DNA of 64,000 bases from Cycas panzhihuaensis (Eukaryota; Cycadophyta): assembly GCA_023213395.1 (NCBI GenBank), contig CM041465.1, positions 217,317,741-217,381,740 of the forward strand. The letters are read 5' to 3'. This document shows positions 22,577 to 33,302 of this stretch, piece after piece. Position numbers and translations under genes: made by a program. The stretch's first letter is position 1; each line of letters starts with the position of its first letter. The notes below the pieces were generated by a model that saw only the letters and a program-made list of their open reading frames with translations, was not told the origin of the DNA and made no database searches.

Positions 22577-22908
22577 TGTTGGAACAATACCCACATTAGG
22601 GCTTGTATCTATCTTGGATTACTTACTCACATTGGGGTGATAACTTAGATTAGTAGAGATATTGTGGTGGCACTATGTTAGATCTTAGCTACACTATAGC
22701 CACACTTTATTAGATCTTGGTACCACCATTTCTGGTATTTATCAATGCTAGTCAGTGGTGGACTTTGAGTGGTGTTCCATATCCCACTTAAGTTTCTCTT
22801 ATTTATTCATGGGTTTTAAAGACCTTAGTGTTCATCAATACCACCACTCTAACAAGATTGATGGTTTACTCCTTTCTACATTCTCATTCCATTCCCTCTA
22901 TTCCATCA
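22577..22908 (+). repeat. copia A 3' LTR (right limit uncertain)
   Basis: Begins TGTTGGAACAATACCC right after the PPT of A. No second copy lies in the window because the 5' LTR is outside, so the right end cannot be fixed. It must lie before the B LTR homology starting at about 22909. Confidence 0.65.
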
Positions 22909-23369
22909 TTCCATTAAGGCCAACTTCCACCTAGTATCCAATCACACGAAGTATATAAAAAAATAAGATAATAAATATAAGGAAGTTAAATACATTAATC
23001 CTCTAAGATTGTTAATATTTATTCATAAAAATTATCAATTACATCAATATTGCCTTGCATATATACAATAATTAATAGTTATGAGAGAGGTAAGAGAATG
23101 TGAAGGGTTGATCATATAAGATAATATTTAAAATCTTATATGATCAATATACATATGCATTATAATGAGGTATAAGTAAACATGACCCCACTAATATTAG
23201 GCTTATAACTTCAAGTTGTAACTAACCACTAATATAATAATATAACACATACAATATACTTTGTCACATTAAGTTGGTAAAGTAACTAACATAACTTTAA
23301 TATTATAAATGTATAATATATGACAAATGATTAAGGTGAATTAATGAAGCATCATTAATTCTTTTATCA
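22909..23369 (-). repeat. copia B 3' LTR
   Basis: Matches 35185-35646 along its length, for example TATATACAATAATTAATAG and ATAATGAGGTAT. It ends TTATCA next to the PPT. A 10-bp-arm inverted repeat, GAATTAATGA-AGCA-TCATTAATTC, sits at 23338-23361 near the terminus. Confidence 0.85.
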
Positions 23370-23382
23370 CCCTCTCTTAATG
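23370..23382 (-). other. copia B polypurine tract
   Basis: The minus strand reads TTAAGAGAGGG directly before TGATAAAAG of the LTR. Confidence 0.8.
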
Positions 23383-24130
23383 ATGAGTTTATTAATTTTG
23401 ATATTGAGGACATGCCAAAACCATTTAAATTTATCATCATGAAGTAATTTGGTGAAGATATCAACAATCTGTTTGTTGGTCAACTTATAAACCAAATTAA
23501 TTTCACTATCTTGAACATGCCTCCTAATGAAATGATGGTAAAACTCGACATGCATTGTTCTCATATGAAACACATGATTCTTGGTTAATTTGATAACACT
23601 CTAATTTTCATAAAAGAAGGAAGTAGCTTATGTATAATCAATACTGAGCTTTTTAATAATACTTCTAAGCTAAATAGCCTCTATAGTTGTGTTAACTATA
23701 ACTTTGTACTCTACTTCAGTGTAGGTCAAAGTGATATTTGACTATTTTTTATAATTCTAGGAAATAAAGGTAGGGCTTAGGTTAAAGCAATAGCTTGAGA
23801 TTGATCTATGGCTCTCCTTGTAACTAACCTAATTACCATCTATATAACTTACCAAAGAAGGATTATCCACCTAGTAATAATAAAGTCTAAACTAAAGTGA
23901 ACCTTGAAGATATCTTAGGATCCATATAGCTACTTTCTAGTGTGATATCTTAGGCTAAGTCATAAACCTTGAGTAGATCTCAATAGCATATAAAATATCT
24001 AGTCAAGTATATATGAGGTAAATTAATGTACCCTCAAGTTGCCTATACAAAATGGAATTAATAGGTTTACCATGCTCATTAATATTTAGCTTAAGTCCAA
24101 TCTCCATAGGAGATGGTGATGGCTTATATT
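23383..24130 (-). pseudogene. copia B RNase H
   Basis: The open stretch 23573-23367 reads MFHMRTMHVEFYHHFIRRHV, then INLVYKLTNKQIVDIFTKLL, the C-terminal RNase H blocks (KHIEVxxHFIRE, VDIFTKxL). Upstream, broken, are CVNTTIEAIXLRSII-like and the TEVEYKV-type block near 23720. The stops are frequent. Confidence 0.8.
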
Positions 24131-24900
24131 CCTCAATTCTAAACTTCTGAAGGATCTACCTTGTATGTTTAGATTATGAAAGGAAGATGTGGTTTGATTG
24201 TTGCCAGACTTTCATGCTAAGAAAGTACTGAAATAACCCAAGATCAATTATCTCAAAGCTATTATTTAATTCTCCTTAGAGGTCTGAAATCCACTATGTA
24301 TTATTTCTTATTATTATCAAATCATTGGTATATAGTACAACTAGAGTGATTAAATCATCTTAGATTCTATTGTACAAATTAGGATCTAAGGATGAGGATA
24401 CAAGTCTATGCTTATAAAAGTACTCATCTATCTTTATATACCAAGTGTGAGATAATTTCTTAAGGTCATAAAGAGCCTTCTTTAGTTTGCAAACTAGATA
24501 TTCTTTTCCATAAAAAAACATAGCCAAAGGTTGATTTAGGTATATTTCCTCCCATAAGTTGCCATTCAAGAAGATGCTTTTCACACCTGTTTAAAAAATA
24601 GGGCAATTAAATTGAGCTACTAATGTCAAAATAAGCTTGAAAATGATCATGTTTGTAATGGGGGTAAATGTATGATCATAGTAAATGCCCTTAATCTATT
24701 TAAAACCTTTAGCAACTAATCCTACTTTGTGGCATTAAATAGAGCCATCAGTGTGAAATTTTATTTTGTAAATCCATTAACAATCAGTTGGTTTCTTTTT
24801 ATTAGGTCACTTAACTAGCTTCTAAGTGTCATTTCATAAAGTAGAATCCATCTCCTCATTCATGGTTGCTTACCACTTTTGATCTACAATAACTTATTCA
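24131..24900 (-). pseudogene. copia B reverse transcriptase
   Basis: The open stretch 24584-24360 reads MKSIFLNGNLWEEIYLNQPL then VCKLKKALYDLKKLSHTWYI, corresponding to VKSAFLNGDLxEEIYMxQP and KLKKALYGLKQAPRAWY. The catalytic block at about 24319-24330 reads LYTNDLI, so YVDD has become YTND and one catalytic Asp is lost. Confidence 0.82.
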
Positions 24901-25199
24901 AAAGTGGTAGGCTTAGGAGTTGATAATACTTTTGTCATTAAGGCAAAGTTAGTGGATGACCTATACTTGGATTGCCTCTTAGTTTGTTATGGAGTTGATG
25001 GAGTAGAAGAGATCATCTGCAAGTACTATTTATAGATCTACTTTGAAGTGACATCTTCTTGAACATCTTGTAAAGAAATTATTGAAGTGGATGTTGAGAT
25101 AGAGGTAGGTGGTAAAAACAAAGTACTAGGTATATAGGACATTAATAGAAGTAATTAAATTATGGGAATATTTTGTATAGCAAGAGGTGGAACAAGAGT

Positions 25200-26340
25200 T
25201 ACTATAAGTTGTTCATAAAAGAATAAAAGCCAAGTAATATCCAAGTCCCAGTTCTCTTCTAAAAATTTAACATCTTGAGATGCATACATTTAGTTCGAGG
25301 TAGGATCATAAAGTTTGTAGCCTTTATAACCAAGTTGGTAACCAATAAAAATATATTTCCTACTTTTGTCATCTAGTTTTTTTCTTTTTGCTTTTGATAT
25401 ATGTTATAAAACCAAAGGTACACAAATGTGAGATCATGGGATTTTAACCTAACTAGGTCTCCTCATGTGTAATATTTAAAATAACCTTAGTTAGACTTTC
25501 GTTTATAAGATGAGAAACTATATTAAGGGCTTTAACTTAGAGTTTAAGTCATAAAATTTTCATGGCAAGTATGTCTTAACTTTGCTAGCCAAGGTTCAAT
25601 TCATATGCTCAACAACTCCATTTTATTAAGGTATGTAAGGGGTAGATAACTGTTATTATCCTTGCAAAACTAGGTGAATTCTTTAGAAGTATATTCATCT
25701 CCATTATTATAACAAAGGATTTTAATTAGCTTTCTAGATTCTAACTGAATGCTAAGTTTAAATTCTCTATATTTTTTAAATGCTTTTGATTTTTGCTTTA
25801 AAAAATACATTAATAAATGTAATAAAATATTGATATCCATTAAAAGATACTTGGGATATAGGTCCACAAATATTTGATTGAATAAGACCCAATGGTTCTT
25901 TAGCATGCCAAGCTCTTCCATTTGACCTAAATAGAGCCCAATGATGTTTTCTCATGACACAAACCTTATAAATACATATAGTCTACTTAATATTTAGTAT
26001 TCTATATATCATATTTAATTTAAATAGTAGATAAAGGCTATTCATATTTAAATGATTAAGGCATTAATTCCATAATTGGTATTTTGGAAGTATTTGAGAA
26101 ATAAATACTTTTGAGGCAAATTATTTATTAGTATTTGAGGTAGAAGCAAAAGTATAAGAAGTGGAAGTTGTGTTGCTATAAGAGTTAGTATTATTTTGCA
26201 AGGACATAGGTTTTAAGATTGCATCAAGCTTATATAAGCCTTGGTTTTCATATCTAGAGATAATTAAATTACTATTTAAATATGCAATTAAGCATTTCCC
26301 AAGGTGACTAAACATGGCATCAAAGTTTTTCTTACTTATC
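25200..26340 (-). pseudogene. copia B integrase, decayed
   Basis: The open stretch 25921-25670 carries a core block ending RKLIKILCYNNGDEYTSKEF, equal to the usual LRTDNGGEYxSxEF with the catalytic Asp now Asn. Before it, 26315-26121 covers the pre-integrase end. Downstream near 25620 are GVVEHMN-like remnants of the QNGVAER block, and near 25340 an IGYQLGYKGYKLYDP block. Confidence 0.75.
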
Positions 26341-27641
26341 TAGCTGACTAATAATAAATTATTTGTCATGATAGAAACATAGAAGACATTATTAAGGTGA
26401 TGTCTAATATCATAATACTTTAGAGATATGGGAGTATTACTAATCTTGGCAACCTTTAAAATGACATCATCACTAAATATTACTGATTAGTCCTACACTA
26501 GCCTTATATCTATGAGTAATTATTTGAAACTTATCATATGGCAAGAGGATCTAGAATCTATCAACCAAAATTATTTGAATGATGTATTTCTATTATAGCA
26601 AAAAATAAGTTTTGTGAATTGGCCATGTGGCCTTTGATTTTGATTTCATCTTTGATTGCAATTTCTATTTTGTTGATTACCTTAAGGGCACTCTAATTAA
26701 ATCTCCTTAGTGTTTAATAGTCATTTTTATTTTGTCTCCTTGGTCCTTGATAATTACCATATCCATAATTTTGATTACCCTATATTATAGGGTAGTTTTA
26801 GTGTTATTACTATTGTAGATCAACTTTCTTCTTCCTATAATTAGGTGCAATGTGACTAGGTTTTCCATAGTAATGATAAACAACTTGAGTAGGATATTGA
26901 AATCATTGTTGACATTATTGATATGGATGTTGATTCAAATTTATTAAACTAAATTATTGATTAAGGTGTGGATATTATTATCTCCCTCTATGTCATGCTA
27001 CAAAGGTAAGAGCAGAAGAGGAGGTACTTGAATCTCCTAGTCTATTTAGAATAAAATCCACTTGAAGTAGAAGAACTTTAAAGGTGTTGAAATCAAGTGT
27101 AGCAAGATAATCAATATGAGATAGGTTGGATATAAGGTAATTGTATCTAGCTAGAAATACATTGACAATATAAGATATCAAGTCACTGTCATCAAGTGGT
27201 TATCCCATAATACTCAATTGGTTCTTAATTGACCTAATCTATGTCAGGTGAGTTATAATTGATCCTATAAATGGTATGGAGTAGAGCTAAGTTTTAAGTA
27301 TGATAACACTCATATTATCCTTCATTTTGTATAGTTCATAGATTATGTCCAAAGCTTCAATAGAAGTAGACATAAATTTAATGTTCTAATCAACATTTTC
27401 TTCATAAGATAGGTGTAGGAAAGAGAGGATAAATTCATCAAATTCTTTAAAGGAGGCTAAAGCATTAGGATTAACAAGAATAACAACATTATGGTCATTA
27501 AGATCTCAAGTGTCTTTAGGCATGATAATTTTACTAGAAACATAAACTCATAGTTTGTTCATTATTAGAATATTCTGAACTTGTCTCTTCTAAGCTAAGA
27601 AATTATTATTTTCAAATAATTTAATTGTGTAAGTTGTAACC
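26341..27641 (-). pseudogene. copia B gag, zinc knuckle and protease, decayed
   Basis: The gag probably starts at the ATG ending at 27641 (MVTTYTIKLFENNNFLA). A middle block is open at 27181-26993, and YYGKPSHIA-like knuckle residues are read near 26860. The protease active site near 26545-26575 reads WLIDSRSSCHMISF: Asp-Ser-Gly has become Asp-Ser-Arg (GGA to AGA). Frequent stops. Confidence 0.75.
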
Positions 27642-27732
27642 ATTTGAAGTATACTTTTATATTATATATATGTCCTATCTACTTATAAAGGTTTGCTAAT
27701 CTAACAGTTATAGTCTTAGTGTCTCCTTGCCT

Positions 27733-28003
27733 AACATCCCTTGGTAATTGAGATAATTTTATCTAATGGCATACTTACTCAAAAGTGGTAGCTCCAGGAT
27801 CCTATATACTCAAAGGTATATGGGTTCTACTAAAGGCTCTATCACCCCCTCAACATTGTTAACCCACCTATTCCAGAATTATAGCCTACATGACAAGTCT
27901 TTGTCTAAGGACACACTAACAACTAAGGCACTCACCCTCTTTAGGTCTAACTTGGTCTCTAAATTTTGAGGTTTTTTGGTATACACCTTAGCCCACTACT
28001 CAA
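27733..28003 (-). other. conserved leader block, copy in B (first part)
   Basis: Homologous to 12770-13060 and 52147-52450. Landmarks on the plus strand: AACCCACCTATTCCAG, AAGGCACTCACCCTCTTTAG, GTCTAACTTGGTCTCTAAA and ACACCTTAGCCCAC. It is cut at 28003 by copia C and continues at 33303 with GGTACCTTTAGGGGTACTAA and TTCCCCTTATAAAACTAG. Confidence 0.78.
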
Positions 28004-28647
28004 TGTTAAGAATATAGGGTCCTAACGATTTAACCGCCACCAAGATCTATTACATTTTTATAATTAGTTACAGAAATCAAAACTTAAAATTACATGTAAG
28101 TTCTAAAATCAGAGATTATATAATAACATGAAAATGAAAGATAAACATCACATATACACTCGATATAACGTGGTAAAACCCTAGCAATATACTAGGGAAA
28201 CATCTACACAGGAAAGGTGTCTATCTTTATTGCTGTAGAATGGAGAAACAATACATCATAGTAGAGAATGCTCTCAGGAACAACAACCAGCTGCCGCCCT
28301 CATCACAGTACATTGCATTACATTACAACATAATAAGAAAATCCCTAAAACGGGCTATACAAGAGGAACATCCAAGACCTAAATCTCAAATATAGAATCT
28401 AGGGTATTTGTATCGAATGACCCTAATTCTCTTTACATTTTGATAAGGTTTACATGGCTAATTTTTTGAGTCGGGGGTTATCGCCCCCGAACCCTGTCCT
28501 AGCAAGGGGTGTTCCACCCCCCCTACACCCCCCGGCCAAGGAGGGCTCCCGCCCCCCTTGGAACCCCCCGAGAAACATTAGGGGGGGAAACTGCATTGAA
28601 AACATGCTATAATTTTAGCCCCATAATTATTGTCGCAATATCCAACA
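28004..28647 (-). repeat. copia C 3' LTR
   Basis: Begins TGTTAAGAATATAGGGTCC and ends ATATCCAACA. It holds a GC-rich block at 28470-28590 with C-runs of 5-7 (G-runs on the element's own strand) in the U3 part. Differences from 32678-33302 are mostly transitions by eye. Confidence 0.95.
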
Positions 28648-28660
28648 ATCTCCACCTTGA
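28648..28660 (-). other. copia C polypurine tract
   Basis: The minus strand reads CAAGGTGGAGAT before the LTR start TGTTGGATAT. Confidence 0.85.
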
Positions 28661-28699
28661 CAACAATTACCCAATACCTTTCCTAGACTCTTCATCATC

Positions 28700-29473
28700 T
28701 TTTCTGCAAGCCAAGAGAAGTCAAACACCATTTAAACTTCTACCTGCTGGTTTTGTGAATATATCAGCATAATTCTGATTGGTGTGAATCTTCTCAAGTG
28801 CCACTCCACCTGCTTCCATAACATGTCTAATGAAATGATACTTAAGAGCAATATGCCTTATTCTACTGTGACAAGATGGATTCTTGGCTAAGTAAATGGC
28901 ACTTTGACTGTTAAAAAATACCTTTACATTTTCCTGTCTCCTTCCAAGCTCAACCAATAGACCCTGTAATCAGATTACTTCTTTACAAGCATGTGCTACA
29001 ACAACATATTTATCTTCCATGGTTGACAATGCAATTGTGCTCTGCAATTTGGACATCCAACTAACTGGACCATTTGCAAGAGTAAAAACATAACTTGAAG
29101 TAGACCTTCTTTTGTATAAATCTCCTGCAAAGTTTGAATTGATATATCCACAAACCTGATTACCTGTACCTCCAAAGGTGATGCAGTAGTCACTCATGCC
29201 TCTCAAATACTAAAGCACCTATTTCACTATAGCCCAATGTTCCTTTCCTAGATTTGCCATAAACCTGCTAACTACACTGGCTGCATGTGAAATATTAGGT
29301 CTTGTACATACCATGGCATATATCAAACTTCCCATCGTGACCGCATAAGGCACATGAGACATATAAGCCTTTTCTTCTTCACTACTAGGACTCATATTCA
29401 AAGAAAGCTTGAAGTGGGAAGCCAATGGGATACTCATTGGTTTCACATTTGCCATACCAAACCTGGCTAGCAC
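28700..29473 (-). pseudogene. copia C RNase H
   Basis: Open pieces: 29473-29219 (MLARFGMANVKPMSIPLASH, then MGSLIYAMVCTRPNISHAAS), 29206-28970 (SNFAGDLYKRRSTSSYVFTL, QSTIALSTMEDKYVVVAHAC) and 28957-28721 (NSQSAIYLAKNPSCHSRIRH, ALKYHFIRHVMEAGGVALEK, YADIFTKPA). These are the ordered copia RNase H blocks. Stops between pieces fall at Gln and Trp codons. The N-terminal part is the RT thumb. Confidence 0.92.
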
Positions 29474-30200
29474 CTTCTCTATATATTTCTACTATGATAA
29501 TCATAGCTTACCATTTTTCTTATCTCTGTGTATCTCCATGCCTAAGATTTATTTTGTAACTCCTAGATCCTTCATATCAAAAGTCCTAGCCAATTAAGCC
29601 TTTAGCTTATTGATTTCTTCCATGCTCTTGCTTGTAACCATCATGTCATCAACATATAACACCAAGATAATGAATAAGCCATCGTCCATAAATTTAAAGT
29701 AAACACAATGGTCATACTCACTTCTTTTAAAATTTTAGCTCTCTATAAAGGCATCAAACTTCTTGTACCACTGCCTAGGTGATTGCTTCAGACAATACAA
29801 TGATTTCCTAACAAGTCTTTTCCTGCCATCTTGTACAAACCCTTTGGGTTGATCCATATAGATCTCCTCATCTAAATCTCCATGTAGAAAAGTTATTTTT
29901 ATATCTAACTGCTCCAACTCCAAATCAAGAGAAGCTACCAATGCTAATAGCACTTGAATTGAAACAAGTTTAACAACTGGTGAAAAGATTTCATGAAAGT
30001 TAGTACCTACTTTCTGTGTAAAACCTTTAGCCACTAGTCTTGCCCTATATTTATCTACCTTTCCATCAACATATGTTTTCTTTTTGAAAACCCACCTGCA
30101 ACCAACAATCTTCCTTCCATGTGGAAGTTCTACCAAGCCCCATGAATTATTTTTCTTCAAGGTATCTATCTCTTCCTACATAGCCCTTATCTACTTCTCT
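29474..30200 (-). pseudogene. copia C reverse transcriptase
   Basis: The open stretch 30160-29735 carries MKKNNSWGLVELPHGRKIVG, CRWVFKKKTYVDGKVDKYRA, RLVAKGFTQKVG and LEQLDIKITFLHGDLDEEIY (VKTAFLHG is ITFLHG here), then SLYCLKQSPRQWYKKFD. The catalytic YVDD is intact at 29645-29656 (LVLYVDDMMV). Two stops at former Gln or Trp positions lie just before and after it. Confidence 0.93.
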
Positions 30201-30800
30201 CCATGGATATCATCTAATGCTTCCTGATAATATGTGGGCTCACCATCATTAGAAATTAAAGCAATAGAAATAGAAGGGCTGTACCTATCAGGTGGATAAC
30301 TGACTCATGTAGATCTTCTAACTGTTGGCAAAGGAGTATCTACATACTCTTTTGAATCTACTGCTGATTCATCTTCAGAAAGATCTTCATGCTTTTCTGA
30401 TTCCATAGGTGGCTACATTTCAAACTTGACTTGTTGATGTTCATCTTGCTGCTCCTGTTTCATTTCAGCTTCTACACTGTCTGATTTTACAAGGGGAGAT
30501 TCATCAAATATGACATCTCTGTTAATGGTGATTTTGTGGACAGTAGGATCCCATAACCTATATTCCTTCACACCATCCTTATCACCATAACTAACAAAGA
30601 TATATCTCTTAGATTTTGGGTCTAACTTTGAATGTTTACTTTTGTAAGTCTAGGCATAAGCATAACAACCAAAAACTTTTAAGTTTAAATAATCACATGG
30701 ATGTCTAGTCCATACCTCTTCAAGAATTTTGTAATCTATTACAAGTGATGGTGACCTGTTTACCAGATAGCAAGCTATTTGAATAGATTATGCCCACAAG
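30201..30800 (-). pseudogene. copia C integrase-RT linker region
   Basis: It carries the end of integrase on the minus strand (the YLKVFGCYAY-like and PKSKRYIFVSYGDKDGVKEY blocks near 30660-30550; VHKITINRDVIFDESP near 30520-30480). An acidic, Glu/Ser-rich low-complexity linker follows (30480-30300). This linker is typical between integrase and RT in copia. Confidence 0.82.
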
Positions 30801-31664
30801 CCCTGCTCCACTCCTGCATTACTTAGCATGATTCTTGCTCTTTTTAAGAGTGTCCTATTCATGCGCTCAACAATTCCATTTTACTATGGAGTATAGTTAG
30901 TGGTCTTATGTCTTTCGATCCCAGCTTCTCTGCAATAGTTCTCAAACTCCAAGGAGTTAAACTCACCTCCATTGTCAGTTCTTAAACATTTGATTATCTT
31001 ACCAATACTGTTCTCAACTAAAGCCTTGAACTGCTTAAACACACTAAAAACTTCAGATTTCCTTTTCAAAAAATAGACCCATACCTTCCTAGAGTGATCA
31101 TCTATAAATATGACAAAATATAATGATCCTCCACAAGATATTTTAGGGGCTAGTCCCCATACATATGAATGTATATAATCCAGAATGCCATTGCTAGTGT
31201 GACTTTCTACTTTAAACCTGAGTCTACAATGTTTTCTAAAAACATAATATTTACAGAAAGCCAAGTCTGAAAGTTGCAAGTTAGGAAGCAACTTACGGTT
31301 TATCAGCACCTTAAGTCCTCTCTCACTCATGTGCTGAAGTCTCTAATGCCATAGCTGAGCTGGATCTTTTGTAGTCTTTGACACTGTAGCTGCTTGGCTA
31401 ACATTTGTACTTCTCACTAAAATGTAAAGATTTCCTCTTTAAGGCTTTCATAACAACCAAGGAGCCCTTTGGCACCTTTAGGACTCCTTCATGACCTGTA
31501 TACTTAAAACCACCTGAATCTAATTCACCTAAGGAAATAAGATTCTTTTTCAAATCAGGTACATGTCTAACCTCAGTTAATGTTCTGACTACCCCATCGA
31601 ACATCTTAATTCTGATGCTACTAATACCCACTGTCTTATAAGAAACTTCATTTCCCATAAGCAC
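30801..31664 (-). pseudogene. copia C integrase
   Basis: 31664-31398 covers the protease tail and pre-integrase (VRHVPDLKKNLISLGELDSG). The core is open at 31330-30884: DYIHSYVWGLAPKISCGGSL, YFVIFIDDHSRKVWVYFLKR, KCLRTDNGGEFNSLEFENYC and IERHKTTNYTPQ. The first two catalytic Asp residues are present. The VERMNRTLL block follows at about 30860. Confidence 0.92.
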
Positions 31665-31841
31665 ATCACCACCATCAAGAGGTTGGTATGATGAGAACTA
31701 ACTCTTGTGTGGACACATGTGGTGTGCAGCACCCAAATCTAATAACCAGTCATGGTGATAATAAGAAACATTATAAGCAACTAAGACATCATCATCCATA
31801 CCTTGATTTGACTCTATCTGATTCACCTCCTTGGCAGGATC
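31665..31841 (-). pseudogene. copia C protease active-site region
   Basis: Minus reading near 31755-31710 gives DWLLDLGAAHHMCPHK, the WILDSGCSFHMCP block of copia protease with Ser changed to Leu (TCG to TTG), so the catalytic Asp-Ser-Gly is lost. The plus-strand frame at 31688-31885 is its shadow. Confidence 0.85.
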
Positions 31842-32606
31842 TTAATTTTTCTGGAACTCTTTCCTTTTGTAACAATCCTTCTTGAGGTGACCAGTCTTAT
31901 TACAATGCCAACACCTAAGCTTACTCTTTTTGCTCTTTGACTTGGACCTCGATGCATCCCTAGAGTTTTGACCTCTCTCAAATGTTCTACCCCTTACTGT
32001 CATGGCTTCTAGTGTGGAGGTTTCAAGACTAGACTTCCTCTGCACTTCTTCCATTAGTAAAGCACTCACAACAGAATCATATTCCAATTCATATGTAGTG
32101 CTAAAACTAATTGAGGTGACAATATTATCCCAGGATTTAGGGAATGAGTATAACAGGGTAACAACCTTATCTTCATCCTCAATTTTAACATCGATACTAG
32201 TCAATTGATAAATAAGAGTATTAAAAATATTTAAATAGTCATCAATTTTTGTACCTTCCTTCATCTGTAATGAGTACAATTACCTCTTCAAGTAGATTTG
32301 ATTCGTTACTGATTTGGTCATATACAGGCTTTCCAACTGGGTCTATAATCCTATTGCTGTATGCTCCCCTGTGATGTTAAACAAAACTTCATCCACCAAG
32401 CACAATCGTATTGTGCTAGGTGCCTTTTTATCTAAGTCATCCCATTCATCATTGTCCATCCCTATGGGTTTCTTTGATTTGCTTATAAGGGCTTTGTACA
32501 AACCTTGCTGTACAAGAATATTATACACTTTTAGCTTCCATAACTCAAAGTTATTCTTGCCATTGAATTTCTCCACCTCGAACTTTGCACTTACTAGTTT
32601 TACCAT
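31842..32606 (-). pseudogene. copia C gag with zinc knuckle
   Basis: The likely start is the ATG at 32606 (MVKLVSAKFEVEKFNGKNNF), the usual copia gag start; upstream codons of that frame run into the leader and LTR. The frame runs to 32343, and 32279-31842 continues it with the UBN2-type middle (MYSLQMKEGTKIDDYLNIFN). A basic region follows, then an intact knuckle, CWHCNKTGHLKKDC, at about 31914-31873. One stop between the parts. Confidence 0.92.
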
Positions 32607-32659
32607 TTGGTGTAGAAAAGCTGATACCAAAACCTTCACAAACTCGTTGTAAGAAAAAG

Positions 32660-32677
32660 AGCTGCTCTGATACCACT
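32660..32677 (-). other. copia C primer binding site
   Basis: The minus strand reads TGGTATCAGAGCAGC, 3 bp inside the LTR; the initiator tRNA-Met match is unbroken. Confidence 0.94.
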
Positions 32678-33302
32678 TGTTGAGAATATAGGGTCCCAAC
32701 CATTTAACCGCCACCAAGATCTATGGCATTCTTATAACTAGTTACATAAATTGAAACTTAAAATTATATGCAAGTTTTGAAATAAGAGATTATACAATAA
32801 CATGAAAATGAAAGTCAAATATCATATATGCACCTGACATAACGTGGTAAAACCCTAGCAGTGTGCTAGGAAAACATCCACACAAGAAAGGTATCAATCT
32901 TTACTACTATAGAATGGAGAAACAATACATCATAGTAGAGAATGCTCTCAAGAATAATAACCAGCTGCCGCCCTCATCACAGTACATTGCATTACATTAT
33001 AACATAATAAGAAAAGCCCTAAAATAGGCTACACGAGAGGAACATCCAAGACCTAAATCTCAACCATAGAATCTAGGGTATTTATATTAAATGACCCTGA
33101 TTCTCTTTACATTTTGATAAGGTTTACATGGCTAATTTTTCGGGTTAGGGGCTATCGCCCTCGAACCCCCTCCTCGTGGGGGCGTTCCACCCCCCACTGA
33201 CCAAGGGGCTCCGCCTCGAACCCCCGAGAAAGATTAGGGGGGAGACTGCCCCAAAAACATGCCATAATTTTAGCCCCATAATTGTTGTTACAATATCCAA
33301 CA
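32678..33302 (-). repeat. copia C 5' LTR
   Basis: Begins TGTTGAGAATATAGGGTCCC and ends ATATCCAACA, followed by CTCAA. It is the partner of 28004-28647 and about 19 bp shorter, mainly within the GC-rich block at 33130-33245. Confidence 0.95.

Larger units (their letters stand above)
1..22908 (+). mobile_element. Ty1/copia element A (outer, 5' end outside window, split by M and E)
   Basis: The outermost element of the left third. Its pieces are 1-1775, 16960-17695 and 21838-about 22908; joined, they read in order gag, zinc knuckle, protease, integrase, partial RT, RNase H, PPT and 3' LTR, the copia order with integrase before RT. The gag starts at 102, so the 5' LTR and PBS lie left of the window. 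Gypsy M interrupts the integrase after Cys-Glu-Gly, and reading resumes at 16962 with Gly-Tyr-Ile-Leu-Gly-Lys. Copia E interrupts the region after the integrase. Many stops and frameshifts show the element is long dead. The right end is uncertain because the left LTR of B begins around 22909. Confidence 0.85.
28004..33302 (-). mobile_element. Ty1/copia element C, near-complete
   Basis: 5,299 bp, TG...CA, with a perfect 5-bp target duplication CTCAA (27999-28003 and 33303-33307). LTRs are 28004-28647 (644 bp) and 32678-33302 (625 bp). PBS, gag, zinc knuckle, protease, integrase, RT, RNase H and PPT are all present on the minus strand. It interrupts the leader of B and is thus younger. Only scattered stops break the polyprotein, so it is among the least decayed elements here. 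Confidence 0.96.
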
